From Chthoniobacter flavus Ellin428 (GTDB taxonomy: Bacteria; Verrucomicrobiota; Verrucomicrobiia; Chthoniobacterales; Chthoniobacteraceae), in the NCBI RefSeq assembly GCF_000173075.1, contig NZ_ABVL01000026.1, forward strand, positions 1 to 64,000: a stretch of 64,000 nt of DNA, read 5' to 3'. Positions 19,013 to 26,302 of this stretch are shown one piece after another. Both the position numbers and the translations under genes were made by a program. The first letter of the stretch is position 1. Each line of letters starts with the position of its first letter. The notes below the pieces were generated by a model, which saw only the letters and a list, made by a program, of their open reading frames with translations, ran no database searches and had not been told where the DNA came from.

Positions 19013-19219
19013 CTAGGCCAAAACTTCAACTCCGATAAGTCGACCGTCTTGATCAAAATCGAAGTACAAAGTTGCCCCGTCGTAACTGGGAAGCAATTCT
19101 TTTAGACTCACCTGCTTGACGGCCACACCCTTGGCGTCCCGCCCGGGGTGATCCGGCAAGTAAAGGTATGCCACCTCTCCGCTGGGTGTAACCTTGAGTT
19201 CAAATTTTCCGCTTGGCAT
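19013..19219 (-). CDS. DUF2283-like protein
   Basis: The 68-residue product starts at ATG 19219 behind GAGGTG. It reads as one compact beta-rich unit (PSGKFELKVTPSGEVAYLYL) and ends ATLYFDFDQDGRLIGVEVLA. The pattern of a Dxx-DGRLIGVEVL terminal strand pair is that of DUF2283, a widespread family of tiny proteins of unknown role, some of which sit beside toxin genes. It follows a two-span membrane protein gene by four bases, so the two are probably one transcript. Confidence 0.7.
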   Translation of the reverse strand: MPSGKFELKVTPSGEVAYLYLPDHPGRDAKGVAVKQVSLKELLPSYDGATLYFDFDQDGRLIGVEVLA

Positions 19220-19223
19220 AATT

Positions 19224-19424
19224 TCACCTCTGATGTGACACGGTTTTCCACCTTGCGGTTCCGTTCCGCGTGGTTCGACAGGCTGCAATCAGCGCAAAGG
19301 TCACAATGTACACCAACCACTGCAAAGCCAAAATTTTCCCTGCGCTCGCCTTGAGGTATGGCTCCGCGGCCAGGGCCAGTAACAGGATGGGCACAACCAC
19401 CGCCAGGTCGAATAAGAGTCTCAT
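19224..19424 (-). CDS. two-span membrane protein
   Basis: The 66-residue product has hydrophobic segments at residues 3-20 (LLFDLAVVVPILLLALAA) and 33-48 (LQWLVYIVTFALIAAC), followed by a basic tail (CRTTRNGTARWKTVSHQR). It ends four bases before the start of the DUF2283-like gene, which implies co-translation. A small membrane protein upstream of a DUF2283 protein could be a toxin-antitoxin-like pair, but nothing in the sequence proves this. Confidence 0.55.
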   Translation of the reverse strand: MRLLFDLAVVVPILLLALAAEPYLKASAGKILALQWLVYIVTFALIAACRTTRNGTARWKTVSHQR

Positions 19425-19483
19425 GATTACTTACGGTGCGGTATCCGCGCCACGCGATGGTATGGGAAAGGTTTGCGCAGAGA

Positions 19484-19875
19484 AACAAAGAGCCTCTTCG
19501 CTGTTTCGAGTGGCTGGCTTACGAACTGCCTATGCTCACGGTGAAATCATCGCAGTGAGCGCGAAGCGCCCGGAAAAAACGTGTCATCCTGAGCGAAGTG
19601 TCCCGGGGGGCGAAGGCGGGCGGGACACGCAGTCGAAGGACCTCCAATATCCTTCTTCATCCGTATGTTTGCAGAACACGTTTTCTGCCGGGAGAATCGT
19701 CACGGCTCCGCACGAAAACCCACGGAAGTTGGAGGTCCTTCGACTTCGCCCATGCTTCCCCGCTTCGCTCAGGATGACAGAGGTGGGTGGGGCGCTTCGC
19801 TCACCGCCATAATTTCACCGCGAGCAAACGCCAAGCCTTCGGCACCCACTCCAAACAGCGAAGAGCCAACAAAGA
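19484..19875. mobile_element. 376-bp MITE-like element with 8-bp target duplication (copy 1)
   Basis: The element is 19492-19867. It starts GCCTCTTCGCTGTTTCGAGT and ends in the inverse, ACTCCAAACAGCGAAGAGCC. It is flanked by AACAAAGA at 19484-19491 and again at 19868-19875, a perfect 8-bp direct repeat. Inside, most of the left half is complementary to the right half (GTGTCATCCTGAGCGAAG against CTTCGCTCAGGATGACA; CGAAGGACCTCCA against GGAGGTCCTTCG). It carries no transposase. The copy at 58717-59093 differs at only two positions. Confidence 0.9.
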
Positions 19876-20142
19876 AAATAGGGGCAGCCGAAGAAACAGC
19901 ACGAAAACGGTCTCTGGAGCGGCAGCCGACGCTCCCTCCGGCTTCGCTCAGGGCGGGCGCCGGGCGCCGCTACAACGTTGAGGCGCTCCGCGAGTGGCAG
20001 CCATCGCGCTCGGAGATCGCGATCCACCGCACCATAAGACGCTGCGCGAACGGAGTTGTTGGATGGCGATCGCCGAGCGCCATGGCAAAAGCCAGCACGC
20101 CGGAGGCGTCCATCCCCAAAACCCAGAGCAGTCTTCGCCCAT
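19876..20142. repeat. intergenic repeats
   Basis: Bases 20063-20118 (GGATGGCGATCGCCGAGCGC and CACGCCGGAGGCGTCCATCC) are a hairpin that recurs at 63098-63151. Together with the MITE this fills the gap between the host-like genes and the phage-like block. No gene is seen. Confidence 0.55.
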
Positions 20143-20421
20143 TCACCGCACGAGGACACTCCGCCGGGTGATACACCCCTTCGGAATGATAATCGAAGCA
20201 CAAGCATCATCGCCGCCGAGCGTCCCGCTCAGACACACCGCGCGCTTCGTCTCGTGGACGAGATACCCGACCGACACGCACGCCTGCGGCTCGGCGTCGA
20301 TGTCCGCCACGTCCTTCCAGTAATCAAGCGTCGCCGCATCCGCCCATTCAATCCTCACCAGAGGATACTTTCCGGTCGGGTCGTCCGGCTGAAGTCGTTT
20401 TGCTTTTTTCCGCGTGCTCAT
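20143..20421 (-). CDS. small hypothetical protein at the end of the phage-like block
   Basis: The 92-residue product starts MSTRKKAKRLQPDDPTGKYP at ATG 20421 and contains VRIEWADAATLDYWKDV followed by a beta-rich half with three cysteines (CVSVGYLVHE, AVCLSGTLGG, DDACASIIIP). Small proteins of this layout (a charged start, then 'VRIEWxDxx') are common near phage lysis genes, but I cannot name the family. It is the last gene of the long minus-strand phage-like series. Confidence 0.5.
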   Translation of the reverse strand: MSTRKKAKRLQPDDPTGKYPLVRIEWADAATLDYWKDVADIDAEPQACVSVGYLVHETKRAVCLSGTLGGDDACASIIIPKGCITRRSVLVR

Positions 20422-20517
20422 GGAGTTGTTGGCGCAGTTTCCGTCGCGAAGGCACACACCGCCGAAGAAGCTTTCTGGCCGCCTGTTGGAACGCGTTCAT
20501 GTGGATTCATCTTGCGG

Positions 20518-21072
20518 TCAATCGGCCCACTGCCATTCGGCGGCGATCATCAGCGGAGGCCGGAGCCCGAGCGCCGCCACCGCATCGGGATTCAAATCAA
20601 TGCCCGCGCCGTTTGTGATGTTCGCCCGGTGCGGCATCGTATCGCGCAGCTCGCAAATCACCTCGCGCCCGAGCACTCGCACGCGGACCTTTTTCTTCCG
20701 CGCTTTCCCGCCCCAGGTCGCCCAATCCTCGGGCGGCAACGCACACGCCGGACCGCTCCCCGTGGCGCAATCGTCGCCCCATTTGCCGATGCCATTGTCC
20801 CCTCGCCCAAAGCAATAAGTATCACCGCCGCCCTCCGCCTTGCATTTGCGAAACGCCGCCACATCGGCCGCATCGGCAAAGCTCGACGCCTTCACGCTAT
20901 GCCAGCCTTCGTCGTTTCGAACGGCCCCGCCTCCCGGCCAATCCGCGCTTTCCGGCAGAGCCGAAAGCGTAGTGAGTTCCTGGAGTGTCTTCGGCCCGAT
21001 CAAGCCATCCTCCGCCACATGGAGAATCGCCTGGATCTGTTTGATAGCATCGGCAGCGGTAATAGTACTCAT
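20518..21072 (-). CDS. peptidoglycan-binding protein with RlpA-like barrel
   Basis: From ATG 21072 the 184-residue product has an N-terminal PG_binding_1-like helical unit (ITAADAIKQIQAILHVAEDG, LIGPKTLQELTTL). After a linker comes a double-psi-beta-barrel-like region: FGRGDNGIGKWGDDCATGSG through VRVRVLGREVICELRDTMP to NGAGIDLNPDAVAALGL. The D...GAGIDLxxxAxxxLGL ending resembles RlpA-type lytic transglycosylases. A role in cell-wall lysis at the end of the phage cycle is likely; no signal peptide is present, so it would need a holin or spanin-like route. Confidence 0.65.
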   Translation of the reverse strand: MSTITAADAIKQIQAILHVAEDGLIGPKTLQELTTLSALPESADWPGGGAVRNDEGWHSVKASSFADAADVAAFRKCKAEGGGDTYCFGRGDNGIGKWGDDCATGSGPACALPPEDWATWGGKARKKKVRVRVLGREVICELRDTMPHRANITNGAGIDLNPDAVAALGLRPPLMIAAEWQWAD

Positions 21073-21117
21073 AACATCTCTTGGAGGGTGTAGCGTAATT
21101 TTATGTAAGCTGAGGAA

Positions 21118-21230
21118 GGACCACGGATGGCACGGATTGCGCGGATTACAGAAATCCGCGTCGGCTCGTCTCATCCGTGCAATCCGCGTAATCCGTGGTC
21201 AAAACTCCTTTTGTCCGACTTTCGATACAC
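21118..21230. repeat. palindromic CCACGGATT repeat
   Basis: ACCACGGATGGCACGGATTG (21120-21139) faces CGTGCAATCCGCGTAATCCG (~21176-21195), and ACTCCTTTTGTCCGACTTTC follows at 21205-21224. The same sequence occurs inverted at 13003-13075 and in part at 14455-14525. It lies between two phage-like genes, so it could act as a terminator-like hairpin. Confidence 0.65.
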
Positions 21231-21234
21231 TTTC

Positions 21235-21714
21235 TTAAGGTTCGTCCTTCTCGAGCAGCGGCGACCAGGTGAGCCGATAAGGGTCCACCTCGTAGGCGTG
21301 GGCATTGAGCAACACCAACCCACTCGACTCGATGGCCAGCTTCGCAAACATCGAGCAGAACGCGCTCTTGCTCACATCGGTCGTCTCGCCGAGGAACAAG
21401 CGAAAGAACGGGTTGAAGCGGAACAGGTCGGAAATCGAGTACGCCTCGTGCACCTCGATGGCATGATTGCCAAACGCGAGAATCCGCTGCTCATGTTCAT
21501 CCGTCAGTCCCCGGATTTTGAAAAAGTCGATTCCGGAAACCTCCGCTGGATCCAGCACCCGCTTCCGCACCGTGGGATAGTACGCCTCGATGATCGTCCG
21601 CGAACCGCGATCGATCTCCAGCGCCGAATGCGTGTATGGCCCGCGCGTCTCCGCCTGGATGAGAAATCCCAGCGGGTCGTGCTGATGCACCCGGAACGAT
21701 GCGACGCGAATCAT
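21235..21714 (-). CDS. permuted papain-fold (NlpC/P60-like) hydrolase
   Basis: The 159-residue product fits the circularly permuted papain-like group (YiiX/YaeF-like). The catalytic His is H29 in GPYTHSALEID, the third residue probably E43 in IIEAYYP, and the Cys is C120 in SKSAFCSMFAKLAIESSGL. The order His-Glu-Cys is diagnostic of permutation. Such enzymes cleave amide bonds, often in peptidoglycan peptides or lipids. Its ATG overlaps the stop of the preceding 47-residue gene (ATGA at 21711-21714), so the two are translationally coupled. It sits between lysis-like genes, so a role in host-wall cleavage is plausible. Confidence 0.75.
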   Translation of the reverse strand: MIRVASFRVHQHDPLGFLIQAETRGPYTHSALEIDRGSRTIIEAYYPTVRKRVLDPAEVSGIDFFKIRGLTDEHEQRILAFGNHAIEVHEAYSISDLFRFNPFFRLFLGETTDVSKSAFCSMFAKLAIESSGLVLLNAHAYEVDPYRLTWSPLLEKDEP

Positions 21715-21854
21715 GGGCGTTTTCCTTTCCTCCTTCGGCGCTTCCTCGCGCGGGCGGCACCGAATCGAACACGGAGCTGCTCGTAGAGCGCCCGCGCCTC
21801 CGCGGCGCTCATCTCGAGCGAATCACTCCCATCGGCATTGGTAATAATCTTCAT
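21711..21854 (-). CDS. small basic protein (47 aa) in the lysis-like chain
   Basis: Starting at ATG 21854, the product MKIITNADGSDSLEMSAAEA... ends in an extremely basic tail (FGAARARKRRRRKGKRP). The start overlaps the stop of the 28-residue gene upstream (ATGA, 21851-21854) and the stop overlaps the start of the papain-fold gene (ATGA, 21711-21714). Longer in-frame starts were rejected because they run through the coding sequence of the overlapping lipoprotein gene. Function is unknown; the tail suggests nucleic-acid or membrane-phosphate contact. Confidence 0.6.
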   Translation of the reverse strand: MKIITNADGSDSLEMSAAEARALYEQLRVRFGAARARKRRRRKGKRP

Positions 21855-21937
21855 GGTTGGTAACGATTTGCGAGGGCCCTCGCCAGCAGTCCCGTCAGGA
21901 ACAGGATGGAGATGGACGCTCGAAAGACCGGGCTCAT
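21851..21937 (-). CDS. 28-residue membrane peptide in the lysis-like chain
   Basis: ATG at 21937 overlaps the stop of the upstream lipoprotein gene (ATGA, 21934-21937). The peptide's own TGA overlaps the next start (ATGA, 21851-21854). It begins MSPVFRASISILFLTGLLAR and ends ALANRYQP: a single short hydrophobic segment with a basic C-terminal half. The two 4-bp overlaps, in a series where every junction is such an overlap, are the evidence that it is translated. It may be a holin-like or other accessory membrane peptide. It would be missed by any length cutoff of 30 residues or more. Confidence 0.65.
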   Translation of the reverse strand: MSPVFRASISILFLTGLLARALANRYQP

Positions 21938-22185
21938 TTGATGGGCTGTTTGGAAAGCAGTTGCGGAGAAACGTAGAAATGGCCTTCGGAATCGGTAGCG
22001 ACGTAGCCGGTGGCCAGCGGGCTTTGAATCCGTGCAGGCGGTCCATAAAGGAAGCGCACGACACTCGGATGCAGATAGTGCATACGACTGCCCACGATGA
22101 AGCCATGCGGGTAATGTCCAGCTTCGATCGGGCCGGAACAGGCCACGCAGGCGACCAAAGCAAGAGCAGGCAGGAACAGCTTCAT
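21934..22185 (-). CDS. small lipoprotein (83 aa), lysis-like chain
   Basis: Starting at ATG 22185, MKLFLPALALVACVACSGPI gives a lipoprotein signal; the lipidated cysteine is C13 (LVAC) or C16 (VACS). The mature part (HYPHGFIVGSRMHYLHPSVV...) is short and rich in aromatic residues. Its start overlaps the stop of the 62-residue lipoprotein gene and its stop overlaps the start of the 28-residue peptide, both as ATGA. A small outer-membrane lipoprotein beside a small inner-membrane peptide recalls spanin pairs, but the mature part lacks an evident coiled coil. Confidence 0.65.
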   Translation of the reverse strand: MKLFLPALALVACVACSGPIEAGHYPHGFIVGSRMHYLHPSVVRFLYGPPARIQSPLATGYVATDSEGHFYVSPQLLSKQPIK

Positions 22186-22370
22186 TTGGCGTAACCCTCG
22201 ACCGGGTGGATCGGCGTGATCGTGTAACCCAGATCCCATGTTTGTGAATCGGAGTCATAACTCACATCGACGCGACGCTCATGGGAACGATCGTACTTTT
22301 GATACGCCGTCCGCACATCCGCGCAGCCCGCGAAAGCCGCCACGCTCAAGATGGACAGGAGGAGTTTCAC
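22182..22370 (-). CDS. small lipoprotein (62 aa), lysis-like chain
   Basis: GTG at 22370 (GTGA overlap with the upstream stop at 22367) opens MKLLLSILSVAAFAGCADVR, with a clear AFAGC lipobox and C16 as the lipidated residue. The mature peptide (about 47 residues) includes YQKYDRSHERRVDVSYDSDS and a short beta-like end. The stop overlaps the next start as ATGA. It is one of three consecutive lipoproteins, which is unusual for a phage lysis region. Confidence 0.65.
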   Translation of the reverse strand: MKLLLSILSVAAFAGCADVRTAYQKYDRSHERRVDVSYDSDSQTWDLGYTITPIHPVEGYAK

Positions 22371-22789
22371 CGCGCGGATGCTTGCGTGGCCGCCGAATAC
22401 AGCGTGTTCACCGTGCCCTGCGTCATCGGCGCGTTCGGCAACGCCGAGACCACCGCGTTCCCCACGCTCGGATTCGCCGCACCCTGCGCAAGATTGGCCG
22501 CAGCCGGCGTGCTGCCGACATTCGCCTGGGCCAGCGCCGCGAGCCCGCTGAGATCATTACTGGCCAGCGTGGCGACCTGCGCATTCGTCAGCTTGCCACC
22601 GGCGCTCTTCGCCGACTCGATGGTCGCATAGTTACTCAGCGCGATCTGCGCGATCTGCAGCGCCGTAGTTACGCCCTTCTGACCCTGCGGAGTCAGCGAG
22701 CCGTCGGAAGCGCATCCGACGAGCAGCAGGGAGACGAGTGCGACCGTGGCGAGGAAGGCCATGGAGTGGAATAAGGCAGTGTTTTTCAT
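22367..22789 (-). CDS. lipoprotein (140 aa), first gene of the overlapping chain
   Basis: The product has a long lipoprotein signal (FLATVALVSLLLVGCAS, C26). The mature domain is alanine-rich and helical: GVTTALQIAQIALSNYATIE, then AANLAQGAANPSVGNAVVSA. It ends in the GTGA overlap with the next gene. The upstream gap to the holin-like gene contains a TTATTCGCG repeat (22828-22862). The helical, low-complexity body fits a periplasmic spacer or spanin-like role, but no family is recognised. Confidence 0.6.
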   Translation of the reverse strand: MKNTALFHSMAFLATVALVSLLLVGCASDGSLTPQGQKGVTTALQIAQIALSNYATIESAKSAGGKLTNAQVATLASNDLSGLAALAQANVGSTPAAANLAQGAANPSVGNAVVSALPNAPMTQGTVNTLYSAATQASAR

Positions 22790-22876
22790 GGTGGGTTGTT
22801 GGTCTGGTTAGTCTGAGCTGATTTTGGTTATTCGCGTTTATTCGCGTTCATTCGTGGTTGGTAACTTGAGTCCGGT

Positions 22877-23392
22877 TTAGTCCGGTTTAGCCGGGCCACC
22901 CGGCGGATTGACCGGAGTAGCCGCCGGCGGCGGCACGCCCTGCGGACCGATCTCCGGATCGGCCGTACTGATGCCCAGCTTGGAAAAGATGAACCGTTGA
23001 ATCGCCGGAATGAGCTTCACCACGATCCCCACGCCACTGATCGCCATGATGAAGCTGGTAAACGCCAGCGTATCGAAATTGGCCGTCACCCCCGTCCAAT
23101 GAACCACCATCGGAGTAAAAACCACGCCACACATCACCGAGGCGGTGAACTTCCAAACCAGCGGCCGAATCCCCGGCAGATGCGAAGGATAAATCCCGAG
23201 ATTGAGGATCGCCCCGCCAATCGCCCCGATGAGACAAACCACGCGCAACCGTTCATTATCCAAAATCGCCGGCCCGGAGAAAGCCTCCACCGGCACCTCC
23301 GCGAGAAAACTGATGATCGAAGCCACCAGCGCGCTGGTCGCTCCCAATAACATCGCCAACCCTTCGTGCATGGCCTGGATTCGGTGGGGCAT
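22877..23392 (-). CDS. holin-like membrane protein
   Basis: The 171-residue product has four likely spans: LAMLLGATSALVASIISFL (~12-30), VCLIGAIGGAILNLGIY (~52-68), WKFTASVMCGVVFTPMVV (~79-96) and LAFTSFIMAISGVGIVVKLI (~108-127). It ends in a Pro-rich cytoplasmic tail (GVPPPAATPVNPPGGPAKPD). Size, topology and position, directly upstream of the lipoprotein and wall-hydrolase genes, suggest a phage holin or holin-like pore. No diagnostic motif exists, so the call rests on context. Confidence 0.6.
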   Translation of the reverse strand: MPHRIQAMHEGLAMLLGATSALVASIISFLAEVPVEAFSGPAILDNERLRVVCLIGAIGGAILNLGIYPSHLPGIRPLVWKFTASVMCGVVFTPMVVHWTGVTANFDTLAFTSFIMAISGVGIVVKLIPAIQRFIFSKLGISTADPEIGPQGVPPPAATPVNPPGGPAKPD

Positions 23393-23729
23393 AAACCGCG
23401 CTCGTTGCGCCCAACTTCACGGAGGTCAAGCAAGAAAATGAGGCGCGTTCCCGGCGCGGTTTATGGCGTTGAGAGCATTTTAAACAAAACTGTCGCCACG
23501 GCTGAATTAAACGCAGAGAACGCGGAGAACGCAGAGGGCCGCAGAGAAGAAAAGACAATGAGACAACCAGACAATGGGACAATGGGACAATGAGAATAGG
23601 GCCCTCCTTGTCGCACTGTCTGTTTGTCTCATTGTCGTCATTGTTTCTGTTCAGTCCTCTGCGGCCCTCCGCGTTCTCTGCGTTCAAACTGCCCCAGTTT
23701 CTCGGGACGAGGCACGGCTACAGTTCTAC
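23393..23729. repeat. nested hairpin made of short tandem repeats
   Basis: Outer arms: AACGCAGAGAACGCGGAGAA (~23510-23530) against GCGTTCTCTGCGTT (~23676-23692). Inner arms: repeated GAGACAATGAGACAACCAGA/GGGACAATGG units (~23555-23590) against TTTGTCTCATTGTCGTCATTG (~23622-23642). Both arms are tandem arrays of short words. The region separates the holin-like gene from the TPR-glycosyltransferase gene and contains no gene. Confidence 0.7.
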
Positions 23730-25064
23730 TTAAAACGCTCCACCCGCCTGCAGCTCCGCACACACTCGCCCAATGACCTTTTCCCAATCCCCGGCCACGC
23801 ACTGCCGAAACAGCCGCATCGTCGGGTACCACGGCGTCACTTCCCCCTCCAATCCCCAGCGCCAATCCGGTACGAATGGCAGTAACATCCACACCTGTTT
23901 CCCCATCGCACCCGCGAGGTGAGCCACTGCCGTGTCTACCGTGATGACTAAGTCCAGCTTGTCCACCAGCGCAGCGGTATCGGCAAAATCGCGAATCCCC
24001 GCCGCCAGATCGATCATCCCCGCCAGTGCGGGCCGGCCCACTTGCAGGCTGCAGGAGCGCACACCGGGTATCGCGATCAATGGCGCCAGCAACTGCGGAT
24101 CGATCGAACGCCGCGAATCGCCCGCATGCCGCGGACTGCCTGCCCACACGAACCCCACGGTCCATTTCGCTTTCTGAAACTCCACCTCTTCGTGGGCGCG
24201 CAAATACGGTTCGCCCACCCCCAACGGCTCAAATACCCCCAAGGCCAGCGGCAGGCTCATGATCGGGATCTGAACATCCGCGCCACAAGACTCGCCCCGC
24301 GCGGCCACTTCGAACCCATTCCCCCGTAGAAGCCGCGTCAATTCCGGAAGACACTCGATGATGATTCGCGCCTCGCTGCGCGCCTTGGCCGCAGGGATGT
24401 AGCGTAAGAATTGCAGCATATCGCCAAAGCCTTGTTCGCCGCGAACCAGCAGCGTTCCACCCGGCAAGGGTTCACCATTCCACCGGGGAGCCACGTGCGC
24501 CGGCAAAGCGGTATCCGCACATCGCAGGCGCCACTCGTACTCCTTCCATCCCTTCTCATCGTAGTTACGAATCAAGAGCGAATGCGCCAGTGCCCAGTGC
24601 GCCTCCTCGTAGTCAGGGGAAAGTCCGATCGCAGTTTCCAGCGCCTCGATCGACTCCGGCACACGACCACGCTTGTACTGCACTATACCGAGGTTGTGAT
24701 GGGCGGCCGCACACTGCGGATCGAGGGCAATGGCTCGTTGGAACGCCACGGTTGCGGCCTCGTTCTGACCGCGGATCGAGAGCGCGATTCCCAGGTTGCT
24801 GTAGGTCGACGCGCACGTGGCGTTCAAGGCAATCGAGCGCTCCAGGTGCGCGACGGCATCGTTTGCGAATCCAAGTCCGATCAGCGCTTCGCCCAGGTTG
24901 TTATGGGCTTCCGCGCAATTCGGATCCACCGCCACCACCCGTCGCAGCAATTCCACCGCCTGGGCGGTCCTACCTGCCCGCCGGTATTGGGAGGCAAGTT
25001 CGATGGCCTCTGGGACGGTCAGGGAAGGAACTTGCTGCATCCCGCGAAATTGAGCCCGCCCCAT
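23730..25064 (-). CDS. TPR protein with GT9-like glycosyltransferase domain
   Basis: The 444-residue product has five to six TPR units in its first ~190 residues (AEAHNNLGEALIGLGFANDA, STYSNLGIALSIRGQNEAAT, AAHHNLGIVQYKRGRVPESI). A Rossmann-like C-terminal region follows, resembling glycosyltransferase family 9/heptosyltransferases: LLVRGEQGFGDMLQFLRYIP, VGFVWAGSP, and LVITVDTAVAHLAGAMGKQV, the nucleotide-sugar site. This TPR-GT fusion is common in soil and aquatic bacteria. Its location between tail-fibre-like and holin-like genes suggests modification of the host surface or of phage proteins, or simple insertion. Confidence 0.75.
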   Translation of the reverse strand: MGRAQFRGMQQVPSLTVPEAIELASQYRRAGRTAQAVELLRRVVAVDPNCAEAHNNLGEALIGLGFANDAVAHLERSIALNATCASTYSNLGIALSIRGQNEAATVAFQRAIALDPQCAAAHHNLGIVQYKRGRVPESIEALETAIGLSPDYEEAHWALAHSLLIRNYDEKGWKEYEWRLRCADTALPAHVAPRWNGEPLPGGTLLVRGEQGFGDMLQFLRYIPAAKARSEARIIIECLPELTRLLRGNGFEVAARGESCGADVQIPIMSLPLALGVFEPLGVGEPYLRAHEEVEFQKAKWTVGFVWAGSPRHAGDSRRSIDPQLLAPLIAIPGVRSCSLQVGRPALAGMIDLAAGIRDFADTAALVDKLDLVITVDTAVAHLAGAMGKQVWMLLPFVPDWRWGLEGEVTPWYPTMRLFRQCVAGDWEKVIGRVCAELQAGGAF

Positions 25065-25090
25065 CCATCAGCGCAACCATTTAGCGCAAG

Positions 25091-25175
25091 CGCTAGAGTC
25101 TGTTGTGCACTTTTTTTAGGGCGCCGACACGGTCTACGCCGTACGCTCGCGGAAGAAGTGCATAACAGGCTCTAG
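25091..25175. repeat. 24-bp inverted repeat flanking a 37-base centre
   Basis: CTAGAGTCTGTTGTGCACTT at 25091 faces AAGTGCATAACAGGCTCTAG ending at 25175. The left arm runs into a TTTTTTT tract. The right end overlaps the stop of the tail-fibre-like gene. It could be a bidirectional terminator or the remains of a small mobile element. Confidence 0.6.
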
Positions 25176-25969
25176 ACTGCCCGCCCGAGGGCAGTCTGGA
25201 GATTTTGGACGAGCGTCTGGAAGGAAGCCGGATTCGGGATGTGCCGCCCGTAGGACAAAAAACTGATGTATTCTGCGGAAAAGCTGGTCGCGGAGCCCAG
25301 GTCATCCACCGCGCACACATAGAGGTTGTATTCGGCAGGAAGGTCACCGGACACAGTTAGAGAGTTGATCAGAGTTCCAGCGTGGTAGATATTTTGAGTC
25401 ACTCCAGCGCTATTGATCAATCCAATGCCACCGTTGCTATTGGTCAACTGTGTGTGGGTCGTGGAATCTCCGCATTGGCAGTCGAAGTTACCATTGGTGC
25501 TTACTCCCAGGAATAAAGATGTCACCTCGTTTGTAAGACCGGCCTGCATTCCGTCCCCGCCATCGTCCACCGGGACGTAGGACGCGAAGTGAAAATCGTC
25601 CCTCGATGCGCCCAATGACGGGTCCATTGTGGTGTCTCCATATCCCGAACCATCTCCTTTCGTCCCGATGGCATCGTGCAGGAGGGTCCCATTCCAAGAA
25701 ATCGAGTTTCCTCCGAAGTTTCTCCAATCCAACGCATGCGAGGCCGCATTGGCACCGACAAAGCCCCACATATGGAATATTGCATTCCACGCCCCGCTGC
25801 TCTTCAGCCCCTTGACGAAGGTCTGAATCGCAGTATCCGCTCCGTCGGGCACGGTCCCTCCGGCTTCCGTGATAGCGGTCACGATCGCCGTGGCATCCGC
25901 ATCCGGACCCGCTGATGTGCTTCCGAAACGCGTACCAGCCCCAAGAGAAAGCCCTGGGATCAGAATCAT
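25172..25969 (-). CDS. phage tail-fibre/receptor-binding-like protein
   Basis: From ATG 25969 the 265-residue product resembles a family of LamG-like phage and prophage tail proteins. There is a leading helix (AIQTFVKGLKSSGAWNAIF), a hydrophobic FVGANAASHALDWRNFGGN, a beta-sandwich with DGSGYGDTTMDPS, and the terminal PASFQTLVQNLQTALGRAV. In the family the end reads like 'FQTxLGRxV'. It would bind host-surface glycans at the tail tip. Its start overlaps the preceding gene's stop (ATGA, 25966-25969). The upstream in-frame ATG at 26080 was rejected as it lies within that gene. Confidence 0.7.
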   Translation of the reverse strand: MILIPGLSLGAGTRFGSTSAGPDADATAIVTAITEAGGTVPDGADTAIQTFVKGLKSSGAWNAIFHMWGFVGANAASHALDWRNFGGNSISWNGTLLHDAIGTKGDGSGYGDTTMDPSLGASRDDFHFASYVPVDDGGDGMQAGLTNEVTSLFLGVSTNGNFDCQCGDSTTHTQLTNSNGGIGLINSAGVTQNIYHAGTLINSLTVSGDLPAEYNLYVCAVDDLGSATSFSAEYISFLSYGRHIPNPASFQTLVQNLQTALGRAV

Positions 25970-26265
25970 CGGTAAGCAATGATCGAACCGCTGGTCAGCG
26001 TGATGCTGGTGAAGCTGCCGAAGATTTGCTTCCCGGCCGGAAGGGTGGCACTGGACGCCGCCAGCCCCGAGATATTGCACACGGTCGACGAGTCGAGGAC
26101 GACGTCCGTCAATACATCGATCGTCGTCCAGTTCCCGGTATGCGCCACGTTGTCGGCGATAAAGTCGCCGCCGGAAAATCCATTGGCCACGATGACCGGC
26201 TGCGCGGCCAACTCCCGACGCCGGCCGAAAATGCTGACTTCATATCCTGCAAGTCGTTCACCCAT
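25966..26265 (-). CDS. small phage structural protein
   Basis: The 99-residue product contains NWTTIDVLTDVVLDSSTVCN and ends PAGKQIFGSFTSITLTSGSIIAYR. This is a short beta-structured pattern I associate with small proteins encoded beside phage tail fibres. The stop overlaps the start of the receptor-binding-like gene by ATGA, so their levels are probably matched. The 37-base gap to the upstream fibre gene suggests one operon. Confidence 0.6.
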   Translation of the reverse strand: MGERLAGYEVSIFGRRRELAAQPVIVANGFSGGDFIADNVAHTGNWTTIDVLTDVVLDSSTVCNISGLAASSATLPAGKQIFGSFTSITLTSGSIIAYR

Positions 26266-26302
26266 ATGTTTGTGTGTGAGGGTTGACGGTTGGTTAGTCT
26301 GG

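Noticed and set aside
19270..19812. A 180-codon plus-strand open frame over the MITE
   Set aside because: It runs across the inverted repeat, has no homologue-like features, and the corresponding frame in the second copy differs because of the extra G.
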